From: Nitrososphaerota archaeon
Lineage (GTDB): Archaea > Thermoproteota > Nitrososphaeria > Nitrososphaerales > Nitrosopumilaceae
Assembly: GCA_028867755.1 (NCBI GenBank)
Contig: JAGWFT010000001.1
Location: 970,727-1,034,726, forward strand
Direction: 5' to 3'
Length of the DNA: 64,000 nt
The first letter of the stretch is position 1. Each line of letters opens with the position of its first letter. The notes below the pieces were generated by a model that was not told the origin of the DNA, did not search any database, and saw nothing but the letters and a program-made list of their open reading frames with translations. Shown here piece after piece: positions 1 through 8,818 of the stretch. Made by a program: the position numbers and the translations under genes.

Positions 1-1
1 G

Positions 2-295
2 ATGGAAGAAATTAGGGGAGCGGTTCTAAAATATTATGGAACTACAGTGCGGGTTTTTGGACACAAGCTTCCGCCAAATTTTGAAAATGAATTTTCAAAA
101 ACAATTGCAGATACGTCGGTTAAACTAGAAAAGGTAATCAAAAACATAGCACAGAACGCCGGCTCAAAAATGAAGAAAAAAAATTCATCAAAAAATAATT
201 CAGAGCCAAACTATGAAGAATACATCTTGGTTGAAATTGTAAACAGGGCAATGGCCAAAGTATTCGAAGACAACGGTTCCATGGTTCAAAAGTAA
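2..295 (+). CDS. Hypothetical protein, possibly 5'-truncated by the window edge
   Basis: I do not recognise this family. The visible part is 97 residues, with a Lys/Asn/Ser-rich stretch around residues 56-70 separating an N-terminal alpha/beta-looking part from a short helical C-terminus. The ATG is the second base of the window, so the true start may lie upstream. It converges on the DUF371 gene with only one base between the stop codons. No signal peptide or membrane segment is visible. Confidence 0.5.
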   Translation: MEEIRGAVLKYYGTTVRVFGHKLPPNFENEFSKTIADTSVKLEKVIKNIAQNAGSKMKKKNSSKNNSEPNYEEYILVEIVNRAMAKVFEDNGSMVQK

Positions 296-296
296 T

Positions 297-713
297 TCAT
301 ACCACTTCTATTGCAAAGACACCTTTTGTTTCAGGACTTTGCAGAATCTTTATCATCTTTCTTGGAATCATGTCAGACGCCAAATCACAATTAGTGGCCA
401 GAGTTCTCGGGCACACAAAAGCGCTTTTTCTAATTACGATATCATGAGGATTTGTCAGAGTCAACTTGTCATTTCCTCTGCCTTTTACTTTGAACGTAAA
501 ATCCTTCACTGTGATTGTACAACTAACATGAGATTTTGAATTTTGCAAAAGTTGCTTCATTTTTTCTGGAATGTCGTTGCATCCAGAGCTTGCACTTACT
601 CCGATGATGCAGTCACCATTTACTGTAAGATTTGACTCTGTTGTTATCTCAATTGTTTTTGGATGAAGTGATCTTATGTTTTCATGACCATAGAAAGGGA
701 TCTCAAAACGCAT
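297..713 (-). CDS. DUF371 family protein
   Basis: A 138-residue protein that matches the archaeal DUF371 family by its layout: an N-terminal strand-rich part with a small-residue motif (GVSASSGC, near residue 39) and a C-terminal part ending in ETKGVFAIEVV. The family is of about this length and has no assigned function. It is transcribed away from psmA, and both probably have their promoters in the roughly 50 bp between them. The family call is by recognition, and function is unknown. Confidence 0.75.
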   Translation of the reverse strand: MRFEIPFYGHENIRSLHPKTIEITTESNLTVNGDCIIGVSASSGCNDIPEKMKQLLQNSKSHVSCTITVKDFTFKVKGRGNDKLTLTNPHDIVIRKSAFVCPRTLATNCDLASDMIPRKMIKILQSPETKGVFAIEVV

Positions 714-765
714 GATCTGTCACTTGTATAAACTTAAATTAAACCTTCAAAGGTAGAATTTTGAA

Positions 766-1506
766 ATGCTTCCAGCAGCAGCAGGTTATGATAGAGCAAT
801 TACTGTGTTTTCTCCTGACGGTAGACTTTACCAAGTAGAGTATGCAATTGAGACCGTAAGAAGAGGCACTCTTGCAATCGGAGTTAAATGCAAAGAGGGA
901 ATTGTCTTGGCAGTTGAAGAAAAGCCAAGAAAGCTACAAAATTCTGATATTACACAAAAAATATTCCAAGTCGACGATCACATTGGGGTAGCAGCAGCAG
1001 GATACATTCCTGATGCAAGATCTCAGGTAGACAACGCTCGATTCTTTTCACAGAGTAACAGGATGATCTACGATGAACCAATCGAGGTCGAATCAGTTGC
1101 AAAGCATCTTGCTGACCAATGTCAACAATTTACCCAGTATGCAGGTGTAAGACCATTTGGTGTTGCGCTGATAATTGCAGGCATTGACAAAAGCGGCAGT
1201 ACAATTTACCTAACTGACCCAAGTGGCACCTACATTTCCTATGATGCAGTTGCAATAGGCGCAGGCGCAGATCAGGTAACCGAGTATCTTGAAAAGTTTT
1301 ACAAAAGAGATATGGCACTTGATGATGCAGCAGCACTTGCAATAGAATCGATATATCTTGTAAGCGAAGAAAAAGAAGGAGTCAAACACATCAAAATGGC
1401 TCAGATTCTAAATGAATCCAAAGTCATGACAAGAACTGCTGAAAAAGATATTGAAAAGTATGCCGTTAAAGCCAAAGATAACATTTCAAAAAGACAGCAA
1501 AAGTAA
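766..1506 (+). CDS. psmA: Proteasome subunit alpha
   Basis: A 246-residue alpha subunit of the archaeal 20S proteasome, forming the outer rings and gate of the cytoplasmic protease. The N-terminus has the diagnostic alpha signature (GYDRAITVFSPDGRLYQVEY, residues 7-26), followed by AIETVRRGT. The N-terminal extension means it is not an autocatalytic beta subunit, and no catalytic N-terminal Thr is expected. Full family length. The ATG start is supported by the fixed distance to the alpha signature. It lies upstream of the SPOUT methyltransferase and the ribosomal operon. Confidence 0.96.
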   Translation: MLPAAAGYDRAITVFSPDGRLYQVEYAIETVRRGTLAIGVKCKEGIVLAVEEKPRKLQNSDITQKIFQVDDHIGVAAAGYIPDARSQVDNARFFSQSNRMIYDEPIEVESVAKHLADQCQQFTQYAGVRPFGVALIIAGIDKSGSTIYLTDPSGTYISYDAVAIGAGADQVTEYLEKFYKRDMALDDAAALAIESIYLVSEEKEGVKHIKMAQILNESKVMTRTAEKDIEKYAVKAKDNISKRQQK

Positions 1507-1545
1507 CATCTAGTATTTTATAACGCACCCAAGTTATTTGCAATA

Positions 1546-2361
1546 TTGAAAATATCCGTAGCCATTCCAGACTCCTCATTAAGTGAAGAGCCCTCGCCTA
1601 TGGGAAAGGCGTTAAAAATCTCTGAGATTGCACGTGCCTGTGCCGTCTTTCGTGTAAAGACAATCTATCTGTACCATGAAGCTGATGGTAGAGATAGTGA
1701 CAGGTCACTTTTGCGTACCACCTTGCGTTTTCTTGAAACCCCACAGTACCTCCGTAGAGCAATGTATAGAAAAACAGACGAGCTTCAGTTTGCAGGCAGT
1801 CTTAGCCCTCTTAAGATCCCATCTCATGTGCAAACTCCAGACCCTCACAAGATAAAACAAGGTGATGTTCGTGATGGGGTTGTTGTTTTTGCCAGAGGAA
1901 AAAAATTTGTCGATGTTGGATTTGAACAGTTCATTCCGTATTATGGACCTGATGAAGTAGGAAAAAGGATCACAGTTCAGTTCAAAGAGGAATTTCCAAA
2001 TCTTTCCGTAAAACAGATCAGACGGGAAGAGATCAAACAGTATTGGGGATATGAAGTCAAAGAGGCATCTGGCCTGAGCAATGTTCTTTCTGCTTGGGAT
2101 TCTTTTGTCATATTTACATCAAGAAAAGGAAAACTTATTCATAAAACTCAAAAGTATTTCCAAGAGATTTCAAATTCCGAGGTGCTTGTGGTGTTTGGTT
2201 CTCCAAAAAGAGGGGTGCACGAGATTCTAGGAAAAGCATTAGGAAATGTTCCAAAATCGCAGATCTTAAACTTCTTTCCAGATCAAGCTACTGAAACAGT
2301 CAGACTTGAAGAAGCAATACTTGGGACACTTGCGATCTTAAACATATTGTCACGTAACTAG
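1546..2361 (+). CDS. SPOUT-type RNA methyltransferase (COG2106 family)
   Basis: A 271-residue protein of the C9orf114/COG2106 family, SAM-dependent RNA methyltransferases with the knotted SPOUT fold. Seen here: an N-terminal alpha/beta part (KISVAIPDSSLSEEP), an OB-like insert around residues 95-160 (QGDVRDGVVVFARGKKFVDVGF) and a C-terminal knot region (VLVVFGSPKRGVHEIL, then LEEAILGTLAILNIL). Archaea commonly carry this gene just ahead of rpl3, as here. The start is TTG. The rRNA target in archaea is inferred, not shown. Confidence 0.75.
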   Translation: MKISVAIPDSSLSEEPSPMGKALKISEIARACAVFRVKTIYLYHEADGRDSDRSLLRTTLRFLETPQYLRRAMYRKTDELQFAGSLSPLKIPSHVQTPDPHKIKQGDVRDGVVVFARGKKFVDVGFEQFIPYYGPDEVGKRITVQFKEEFPNLSVKQIRREEIKQYWGYEVKEASGLSNVLSAWDSFVIFTSRKGKLIHKTQKYFQEISNSEVLVVFGSPKRGVHEILGKALGNVPKSQILNFFPDQATETVRLEEAILGTLAILNILSRN

Positions 2362-2390
2362 TTTTAATATTCCATAATGCAAACGATCTG

Positions 2391-2495
2391 ATGTTGAACG
2401 AAAAGAAATTTTTTCTGTTTGCAATTATGGCTGGAATCGCAGGAATTATTATTGGAAGTATAGTTATTACAATACATCTTGTGCATTTTTTATAG
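2391..2495 (+). CDS. Small single-pass membrane protein
   Basis: A 34-residue reading frame: a short charged head (MLNEKK) and one long hydrophobic helix rich in Ile, Gly and Ala (FFLFAIMAGIAGIIIGSIVI). An AT-rich, TATA-like stretch (GTTTTAATATTCC) lies 19-31 bp upstream, fitting a leaderless or short-leader transcript. It sits between the SPOUT gene and rpl3. No function can be assigned; it could also be chance, but the TM composition and own promoter favour a real gene. Confidence 0.5.
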   Translation: MLNEKKFFLFAIMAGIAGIIIGSIVITIHLVHFL

Positions 2496-2583
2496 AAACT
2501 TGAAGTTTTGCAAAAAAATAATGACAAGATGCATTTTCTGATAATAGACTTATAATGGGGTATTCGACATTTAGCGTTTATCC

Positions 2584-3576
2584 ATGGGTCATAGGAAGCA
2601 TAGTCAGCCAAGGAGGGGAAGCCTTGCATATTTGCCAAGGGCAAGAGCGAAAAGCATGGAGGCAAGAATACGCACTTGGCCTAAATTTGAAGGCGATCAG
2701 CCAAAACTGCAGGGCTATGCCGGATTCAAAGCCGCATGCATGCGTATTGCAAGCATTGACGATAGAGAAAAGACCCCTAATTTTGGCAAACAACTTGTAA
2801 GCCTTGGAACCATTGTTGTTACTCCGCCTATGACAATTATCGGAATTCGAGGATACTCAAAAGACAGATACGGCCTTGATTCTGCTTTTGACATTTATGC
2901 AAAAGATCTCCCAAAGGAATTATCAAGACTGTTTACTACAAAGCACGACGAAAAAGGACTTGAGAAAGCAGAAAAGTCACTTGGCAAGATAAATGATCTT
3001 TTTGCTATAGTGTCTGTGACACCAAGTCACATCGGACTTGAACAAAAGAAACCATATGTGTTTGAGGTTGCAGTAAAAGGCGGCGACATTAAAACACAAT
3101 TTGCATTTCTCAAAGATCTTTTAGGCAAAGAAGTAAAAATTGATCAAGTTTTTCAAAAAGGCGCTGAAGTTGATGTTGCCGCAATAACAAAAGGAAAGGG
3201 ATTTGAAGGCCCAATTGCAAGATGGGGAGTTAAAAAGAAACAACACAAATCAAGAAAGAGTGTAAGAGCTCTTGGTACTCTGGGTCCTATCAGTCCTGCA
3301 ACAATCATGTACACTGTGCCAAGAGCAGGCCAAAGAGGATTCCATCAAAGAATACAATACAATAACAGAATAATGATAATGGGAAATTCTACTTCTGAAG
3401 AATACAAAATCAATCCTTCCGGTGGATTCAAACATTTTGGTGTAGTAAAAGGTGATTACATTATTTTGCGCGGTTCAATTCCTGGAACTTATCGAAGATT
3501 GGTAAAGCTTCGCACACCAGAGCGACCAAAACTATCAAAGATAAACCAACCAAAAGTTTTGGAGATAATGCTATGA
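2584..3576 (+). CDS. rpl3: Ribosomal protein L3 (uL3)
   Basis: A 330-residue archaeal/eukaryotic-type L3, a large-subunit protein binding 23S rRNA near the peptidyl-transferase centre. The N-terminus MGHRKHSQPRRGSLAYLPR and the tryptophan-finger region (KGKGFEGPIARWGVKKKQHKSRK, about residues 200-222, quoted in part) are typical. First gene of the ribosomal operon. Its stop overlaps the ATG of rpl4 by 4 nt, so translation is probably coupled. Confidence 0.96.
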   Translation: MGHRKHSQPRRGSLAYLPRARAKSMEARIRTWPKFEGDQPKLQGYAGFKAACMRIASIDDREKTPNFGKQLVSLGTIVVTPPMTIIGIRGYSKDRYGLDSAFDIYAKDLPKELSRLFTTKHDEKGLEKAEKSLGKINDLFAIVSVTPSHIGLEQKKPYVFEVAVKGGDIKTQFAFLKDLLGKEVKIDQVFQKGAEVDVAAITKGKGFEGPIARWGVKKKQHKSRKSVRALGTLGPISPATIMYTVPRAGQRGFHQRIQYNNRIMIMGNSTSEEYKINPSGGFKHFGVVKGDYIILRGSIPGTYRRLVKLRTPERPKLSKINQPKVLEIML

Positions 3577-4388
3577 AAGCTCCAGTCCTCTCCCTTTCTG
3601 GTGCAAAAGACGGCGAAATAGAATTACCGTTGGTATTTTCTACCCCATTAAGAAGTGACTTGATTCACAAGGCGCATATTCATTTAGAGTCCCACAATTT
3701 TCAAAGACAAGGCCGATATCCAAACGCCGGTATGGATGTAGTTGCCGAGTCAAATAGCCCCCCAACAGGACATCATGCAGCAAGAGTTGCACGTATGCTT
3801 GGAGGTGGAGGAGGAAGACAAGGCCAAGGTGGTGGTGTGGCAATGGTACGAAAAGGAAGACAAGCACATCCTCCTGTTGCTGAAAAAGTCGTATACAAGT
3901 TACTTAACAAAAAAGAAAACAAACTTGCACTGTGTTCGGCAATTGCAGCAACTGCATCTTCGATACTTGTAAAACTAAGAGGCCACAGGATTGACAAAAT
4001 CGAATCATTCCCAGTTGTTTTATCTGATCAGATAGAATCTGTATCAAAATCAAAAGAAATTTCCAAGATTTTTGACTCGTTAAACTTTTCTCAAGATGTT
4101 GCACGACTTGAATCAAGACTCAAGCGTCGTTCTGGAAAACCAAGATTGCGTGGAAGACACACCAAAGTAGGCAAAAGCATTCTGCTTGTGGTAAAAGATT
4201 CAAAAAGTCTTGCCAAGGCATGTGGCTCTATGCCAGGTGTTGATGTTGTCGAAGCTAAAAACCTAAGTGTCATCCACTTGGCACCTGGAGCAAAACCAGC
4301 AAGACTGACAGCATTTTCAAAAAGTGCTATAGACGAGCTTGCCAAACTAAAATCCACACACCTTGAATTAATGGTGACACTAAAATGA
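3573..4388 (+). CDS. rpl4: Ribosomal protein L4 (uL4, archaeal L4e type)
   Basis: A 271-residue L4 of archaeal/eukaryotic type, which lines the peptide exit tunnel. The Gly/Arg-rich loop (VARMLGGGGGRQGQGGG, about residues 72-88) and the following RKGRQAHPP mark the tunnel-constriction loop. It overlaps both rpl3 and rpl23 by 4 nt (ATGA junctions). Length is normal for the archaeal form. Confidence 0.95.
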   Translation: MKAPVLSLSGAKDGEIELPLVFSTPLRSDLIHKAHIHLESHNFQRQGRYPNAGMDVVAESNSPPTGHHAARVARMLGGGGGRQGQGGGVAMVRKGRQAHPPVAEKVVYKLLNKKENKLALCSAIAATASSILVKLRGHRIDKIESFPVVLSDQIESVSKSKEISKIFDSLNFSQDVARLESRLKRRSGKPRLRGRHTKVGKSILLVVKDSKSLAKACGSMPGVDVVEAKNLSVIHLAPGAKPARLTAFSKSAIDELAKLKSTHLELMVTLK

Positions 4389-4651
4389 ACGTAGACGAAG
4401 CAACTCACATCATCCTCAAACCATATGTAACTGAAAAGACATTTGCGCTAGTTGAAAACGAAAGCAGGATTTGTTTTCTAGTAAGAGAAAACACTACAAA
4501 ACCAAAGATATTGGAAGCAGTAAAGGTACTCTACAACGAGACTCCAATAGGGGTTAACGTATGTAGAACAGTATACGGAAAAAAGGCATTTGTCAAGTTT
4601 GACACAATTGAAAAGGCAAGAGACCTTGCAACTAAGATAGGAATGCTATAA
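4385..4651 (+). CDS. rpl23: Ribosomal protein L23 (uL23)
   Basis: An 88-residue L23, located at the tunnel exit, where it docks SRP and the translocon. Typical segments are ILKPYVTEKTFALVE near the N-terminus and NVCRTVYGKKAFVKF near the C-terminus. It overlaps rpl4 by 4 nt. The next ribosomal gene is rps19 only 41 bp later; the usual rpl2 gene is not between them. Confidence 0.95.
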   Translation: MNVDEATHIILKPYVTEKTFALVENESRICFLVRENTTKPKILEAVKVLYNETPIGVNVCRTVYGKKAFVKFDTIEKARDLATKIGML

Positions 4652-4692
4652 TATGGTCCTTCGTGAAGCAACTCAGATAATGGTGGAACTAG

Positions 4693-5088
4693 TTGGTTAA
4701 AGAATTCAAGTACCGTGGAATGGCAATCGAGGAATTACAAGGACTGTCACTTGAAAAGTTATTCGAACTTTTGCCATCACGTGCAAGAAGATCGCTGACA
4801 AGAGGAATTACTGATGGCAAGAGAAAATTGCTAGAAGAGACCAAACTTGCAAAGGCAGGCAAGCTCAAGGGACCTATCAAGACCCATCTACGAGATCTCA
4901 TAGTTTTACCATATATGACAGGATTAACAATTAGCGTATTTTCTGGCAAGGAATTCAAACCTGTAGAGATCAAACCAGACATGGTTGGTCACTATCTTGG
5001 AGAATTTGTAATGACTAACAAACGAGTTATTCACGGCGCACCTGGTGTGGGAGCATCAAGGTCCAGTTTGTACGTCCCATTAAAGTGA
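4693..5088 (+). CDS. rps19: Ribosomal protein S19 (uS19)
   Basis: A 131-residue S19, a head protein of the small subunit. Conserved features: [21 protein letters not shown] at the start (quoted in part), [17 protein letters not shown] in the middle, [27 protein letters not shown] near the end. The start is TTG with GGTGG 6 bp upstream; no later ATG would keep the conserved N-terminus. It directly follows rpl23, where rpl2 would be expected. Confidence 0.95.
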   Translation: MVKEFKYRGMAIEELQGLSLEKLFELLPSRARRSLTRGITDGKRKLLEETKLAKAGKLKGPIKTHLRDLIVLPYMTGLTISVFSGKEFKPVEIKPDMVGHYLGEFVMTNKRVIHGAPGVGASRSSLYVPLK

Positions 5089-5093
5089 TTGTT

Positions 5094-5549
5094 ATGCATT
5101 TTGGATATTCTTTTCAAAATTATGATAAAACACGACATGTCCGTGCAGCTCTGCGAGAAAAGACAATCTCACACAAGCACGCACGTGAAATTGCAGTAAC
5201 AATCAAAGGAATGTCAATCGAAAAGGCAAGAAGCTATCTGCAAGCAGTTGTTAATTTAGAGCGAGCAGTGCCATTTCGAAGATACAATAATGAAGTGGGA
5301 CACAAGTCAGACACTGGAGTAATGTCAGGCCGATATCCAAAAAAGGCCGCAACTGAATTTTCAAGACTACTTGATAACTTGGAATCAAATGCAGAGTATC
5401 GCGGAATGGACCTTGACAGATTAAGAATAATCAACGCAACTGTACACAAGGGAAGAAAAATAGAAAGATTTATTCCACGTGCACAGGGAAGAGCAACGCC
5501 AAAAATCGATATTCTAACACATGTGGAGCTAGTAGCTCAGGAATTCTAA
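5094..5549 (+). CDS. rpl22: Ribosomal protein L22 (uL22)
   Basis: L22 of 151 residues, lining the exit tunnel. Family marks include YDKTRHVRAALREKTISHKHA, AVTIKGMSIEKARSYL and the hairpin ending RAQGRATPKIDILTHVEL. I chose the ATG at 5094; an in-frame GTG at 5085 overlaps the rps19 stop but only adds MIV. It is one base from rps3. Confidence 0.95.
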   Translation: MHFGYSFQNYDKTRHVRAALREKTISHKHAREIAVTIKGMSIEKARSYLQAVVNLERAVPFRRYNNEVGHKSDTGVMSGRYPKKAATEFSRLLDNLESNAEYRGMDLDRLRIINATVHKGRKIERFIPRAQGRATPKIDILTHVELVAQEF

Positions 5550-5550
5550 C

Positions 5551-6324
5551 ATGTCATCAGTAAAAAATGTAATTCAAGACAGCTACAAACTTATGCTTTT
5601 GAAAGATTATCTAAGAGAAGCAATCAAGGAAGCAGGTTTTTCAGCAGTTGATATTCAGAAAACTCCAACAGGTACTCGAGTCGGGTTGCACGTAACAAGG
5701 CCAGGAATTGTCATTGGCAGAAAAGGCAGTGGCATTCGTGATCTTACAAAAGTTTTAGAAAAAGACTTTGGACTTAAGAGCCCACAGATTTCAGTAATCG
5801 AGATTCCACGCCCAGAGCTTGAACCAAGTGTCATGTGCAACAGAATGTCACAGCACCTTGCAAGGGGAACTGCATTTAGACGAGCTGTAATGTGGACACT
5901 GCAAACAATCATGGAAGCAGGTGCAATGGGTGTACAAATCACAATATCTGGAAAACTAAGAGGAGAGCGTTCATCATTTGAAAAACATAGCAAAGGAATA
6001 CTGCCACGAGCAGGATACCAGGCAGGAATTGTAGTGTCAGAAGACATTGCACACGTGGAGACCAAAATGGGCCTCATTGGTGTCAGAATAAGAATTGCAA
6101 GAAAAGAATACTATATTCCAGAATTTGAGTTAAAGATAAGAAAGACACCAGCACCAAAACCAAAACCAGTCGAAGAAATAATCGTAGATCCAACAGCTGA
6201 GGTAATTGAAGAGCCAAAAATTGACCCAACAAAACCACGAACAGAAAGCGAAGAGATTGAAAGAGAAGAGAAGCTAATAGAACAAGTTGAGGTCTACGAA
6301 GAAGTCGAGGAGGAGCTCAAGTAA
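5551..6324 (+). CDS. rps3: Ribosomal protein S3 (uS3) with a long acidic tail
   Basis: A 257-residue S3 at the mRNA entry tunnel. The KH-domain motif is clear (VTRPGIVIGRKGSGIRDLTKVLEKDFG, about residues 49-75, quoted in part). The last 45 or so residues form a Pro/Lys then Glu-rich tail (EEIEREEKLIEQVEVYEEVEEELK), which is longer than in bacterial S3. The stop TAA shares its last base with the rpl29 ATG. Confidence 0.95.
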   Translation: MSSVKNVIQDSYKLMLLKDYLREAIKEAGFSAVDIQKTPTGTRVGLHVTRPGIVIGRKGSGIRDLTKVLEKDFGLKSPQISVIEIPRPELEPSVMCNRMSQHLARGTAFRRAVMWTLQTIMEAGAMGVQITISGKLRGERSSFEKHSKGILPRAGYQAGIVVSEDIAHVETKMGLIGVRIRIARKEYYIPEFELKIRKTPAPKPKPVEEIIVDPTAEVIEEPKIDPTKPRTESEEIEREEKLIEQVEVYEEVEEELK

Positions 6325-6527
6325 TGACTCGACTGAAGATGAAAACTATACGTGAGCTAAACGAGACTGACCTAAAGGACAGACTTGATCAGTTACGCTC
6401 AGAGCTGACAAAGCTTAGAATCGAGTCATCAAAAGGAACATTACGAAAAGATAGCGGTAAAGTAAAGCCTACGCGAAGAGATATTGCACGAGTACTAACA
6501 AGATTAAACGAGTTGAGAAAAAAATGA
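6324..6527 (+). CDS. rpl29: Ribosomal protein L29 (uL29)
   Basis: A 67-residue helical L29 (IRELNETDLKDRLDQLRSELTKLR, then [17 protein letters not shown]), near the tunnel exit. The start ATG sits in TAATG with the rps3 stop; GGAGG lies about 10 bp upstream. An alternative ATG is at 6339. It overlaps rnp1 by 4 nt. Confidence 0.94.
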   Translation: MTRLKMKTIRELNETDLKDRLDQLRSELTKLRIESSKGTLRKDSGKVKPTRRDIARVLTRLNELRKK

Positions 6528-6790
6528 TAACAAAAGAAAACATCGCATCACATGAATTGATTGGATTGGAAGCACAGATTGTAGAATCTACTAATAAACA
6601 GATAATTGGTCTTGCAGGAAAAGTTGTAGACGAAACAAAATCCATGTTTACATTAAGAACTCAAAAAGGCAACAAAAAATTCCCAAAAGCAGAATCGCAC
6701 TGGAATTTTAGCTTCAATAACGATCAAGTCAAAATTGACGGCGCAAGACTAACCAAGAGGCCATACGAAAGAATGGGAGTAAAAGCATGA
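6524..6790 (+). CDS. rnp1: RNase P protein component 1 (Rnp1/Pop4/Rpp29)
   Basis: An 88-residue Rpp29-family protein, a subunit of archaeal RNase P that helps tRNA 5' maturation. It has the SH3-like Sm fold pattern: [12 protein letters not shown], then [20 protein letters not shown], and the C-terminal RPYERMG. Its place between rpl29 and rps17 is the classic archaeal arrangement. It overlaps both neighbours by 4 nt. Confidence 0.92.
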   Translation: MITKENIASHELIGLEAQIVESTNKQIIGLAGKVVDETKSMFTLRTQKGNKKFPKAESHWNFSFNNDQVKIDGARLTKRPYERMGVKA

Positions 6791-7110
6791 CTAGAAACAT
6801 AGGGCTGCAAGTTACTACACCAAAATCAGAATGCAAAGATGACCACTGTCCATTCCATGGCACTCTTAGCGTAAGGGGCAAACTCATCCAGGGAAAAGTA
6901 GTAAGTGCAAAAGCTCCTAAAATGGTTGTAGTGCAGCAAGAGGCTCCAAAGTTTGTGCCAAAATACAAAAGATATGCACGTAGCCAAAGCAAGATTCATG
7001 CTCACAGGCCGCTCTGCCTTGATGTCAAGGAAGGCGATATTGTGCTGACTGCAGAATGCAGACCGTTATCAAAGAGTGTGTCATTTGTAGTTGTGGAGGT
7101 TGTGTCATAA
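6787..7110 (+). CDS. rps17: Ribosomal protein S17 (uS17)
   Basis: A 107-residue archaeal S17. The archaeal N-terminal piece with a Cys pair ([16 protein letters not shown]) precedes the OB core ([26 protein letters not shown], quoted in part). The final base of its stop is the A of the rpl14 ATG. Confidence 0.95.
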   Translation: MTRNIGLQVTTPKSECKDDHCPFHGTLSVRGKLIQGKVVSAKAPKMVVVQQEAPKFVPKYKRYARSQSKIHAHRPLCLDVKEGDIVLTAECRPLSKSVSFVVVEVVS

Positions 7111-7547
7111 TGACAGCAACAAAGAGTCGTGCAGTTTCTGCAAAAGGTGTACAAGAATTCAGGCCATATGTCACAAGAGCCTTGCCACTTGGAGCCCAAG
7201 TTGTCTGTGCAGATAATACCGGTGCCAAGATCCTCGAGATAGTGATGGTACAAAAGACAAAGACCAGAGTGGCAAGATACCCATCAGCAGCAGTAGGAGA
7301 TTTTGTAAACGTTGTAGTAAAAAAAGGCCCGGGTGAGCTCAGGGGCCAGATATTTGGTGCAGTGATAATTAGACAAAAGTATGCAGTTCACAGATTAAGC
7401 GGTGTTAGAGTTACATTCGAAGATAATGCAGCAGTACTTGTTACTCCAGAAGGCGAGATAAAGGGAACGGAGATCAAAGGACCGGTTGCAGTAGAAGCTT
7501 CAGAGAAATGGCCAAGGATAGCAAACCTGGCATCAATGGTGGTATAA
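7110..7547 (+). CDS. rpl14: Ribosomal protein L14 (uL14)
   Basis: L14 of 145 residues. The signature ALPLGAQVVCADNTGAKILEI near the start and the C-terminal LASMVV are typical; GPGELRGQIFGAVIIRQK forms the core. The ATG at 7110 shares a base with the rps17 stop. A longer frame reaches back to 7056 but would overlap rps17 by 55 nt and is not needed. Confidence 0.95.
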   Translation: MTATKSRAVSAKGVQEFRPYVTRALPLGAQVVCADNTGAKILEIVMVQKTKTRVARYPSAAVGDFVNVVVKKGPGELRGQIFGAVIIRQKYAVHRLSGVRVTFEDNAAVLVTPEGEIKGTEIKGPVAVEASEKWPRIANLASMVV

Positions 7548-7548
7548 C

Positions 7549-8097
7549 ATGAAGCCTACTATTATGCGAAACAGAATGTTGTACATGGCATCGGCACATC
7601 TTATCAGTAAACAAATGGCTGCTCCGCTTTCTGATGATCTGCAAGAAAAATATCATCAACACAGTGCTAGAGTGATAGAAGGCGATAGCGTAAAAGTTCT
7701 TAGAGGCGAATTCAAAGGAATCGAAGGCAAGGTTACTAATGTTTCAACTGAAAAAAGAGGAATAGCAATTGAGGGAATAAAACGTGAAAAACTCAAAGGG
7801 GGAAACGTCGACATTTACATTCACACATCTAAAGTAATGATAACTACTCTAAATCTACAAGACAAGTGGAGACAGAGCAGACTTGAAGGGCAAAAGCCAA
7901 AGACTGCAAAACAAAAACCTGCCGTAGTAGAGCAAACAGATGCTGCAAAACCAAAAGAAGAGACTCCAAAACCAAAAGAGCAACCAAAGAAAGAGGAAAA
8001 GAAAGAGCAAAAGCCAAAACAAAAAGAAACAAAAGCAGCTGAAAAACCACAAAAGACGGAGAAAAAATCTCCAAAATCAAAAAAGAGTGATAAATAA
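7549..8097 (+). CDS. rpl24: Ribosomal protein L24 (uL24) with a Lys/Glu-rich C-terminal extension
   Basis: The first 115 or so residues are an ordinary archaeal L24 with the KOW motif (GDSVKVLRGEFKGIEGKVTNV). The remaining 65 residues are a low-complexity tail of Lys, Glu, Pro and Gln (KPKEETPKPKEQPKKEEKKE and so on). Such tails are probably disordered and RNA-binding. The stop overlaps the rps4e start by one base. Confidence 0.94.
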   Translation: MKPTIMRNRMLYMASAHLISKQMAAPLSDDLQEKYHQHSARVIEGDSVKVLRGEFKGIEGKVTNVSTEKRGIAIEGIKREKLKGGNVDIYIHTSKVMITTLNLQDKWRQSRLEGQKPKTAKQKPAVVEQTDAAKPKEETPKPKEQPKKEEKKEQKPKQKETKAAEKPQKTEKKSPKSKKSDK

Positions 8098-8813
8098 TGG
8101 TAAGCATAGCAGGAAGTAAGAAACTAAAAAGACAGATGGCCCCACTTTTCTGGGGAATTACAAGAAAGGATAAGAGATTTGTAGTTACTGTCAAGCCAGG
8201 AGGCCACAAAAAAGATATCTCTATCCCAACTGCAGTATTTGTACGTGATACTCTAAAACTTGCAACAACGCTTCGAGAGACCAAGTCAGTCATTTATGGA
8301 GGAAAGATAACAGTGGACGGAATTGTCCGCAAGTCACTTCACCACGGGATTGGACTGATGGATGTAGTAGAGCTGCAAGGAGTGCAAGAAGTATACCGAC
8401 TTGTTCCAAAAGATTTGACTGTCTTAAAACCAATTACAATAAACGCATCTGAGAAGACAAAAAAATTATTGAAGGTGACCAAAAAAGTCACAATTAAGGA
8501 TAAAAAAACACAGATAGGATTTCATGACGGAAGAATTCTAATCTCTGATGCCAAAGTAAGCGTAGGCGATACCTGTCTTGTCCAAGTTCCACAAATCAAG
8601 ATCCTCGATGTGATAAAACTCGAGAAGGGCGCACAAGTAATTGTGACAAGTGGTGTAAACGTAGGAAAGATGGGCAAAGTGGCAGAAATAAAGGAAGGAA
8701 CATTCGTATTGCCAAAAAGAGCCTTGGTTGATATTGGAGAAAGACAGATCGAGATTCCGTCTGACCTAATCATGGCAGTTGGAAAGGACAAACCAGTAAT
8801 ACAAATAGAGTGA
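8097..8813 (+). CDS. rps4e: Ribosomal protein S4e (eS4)
   Basis: A 238-residue S4e, found only in archaea and eukaryotes. The S4-like RNA-binding part (SIPTAVFVRDTLKLA, KITVDGIVRKSLHHGIGLMDVV) is followed by a KOW-like part (QVIVTSGVNVGKMGKVAEI). It lies between rpl24 and rpl5, as usual in archaea. Confidence 0.95.
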   Translation: MVSIAGSKKLKRQMAPLFWGITRKDKRFVVTVKPGGHKKDISIPTAVFVRDTLKLATTLRETKSVIYGGKITVDGIVRKSLHHGIGLMDVVELQGVQEVYRLVPKDLTVLKPITINASEKTKKLLKVTKKVTIKDKKTQIGFHDGRILISDAKVSVGDTCLVQVPQIKILDVIKLEKGAQVIVTSGVNVGKMGKVAEIKEGTFVLPKRALVDIGERQIEIPSDLIMAVGKDKPVIQIE

Positions 8814-8818
8814 TAGTA

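Noticed and set aside
4653-4700. 15-codon frame between rpl23 and rps19
   Set aside because: Too short, no likeness to L2, and it overlaps the rps19 start; probably chance.
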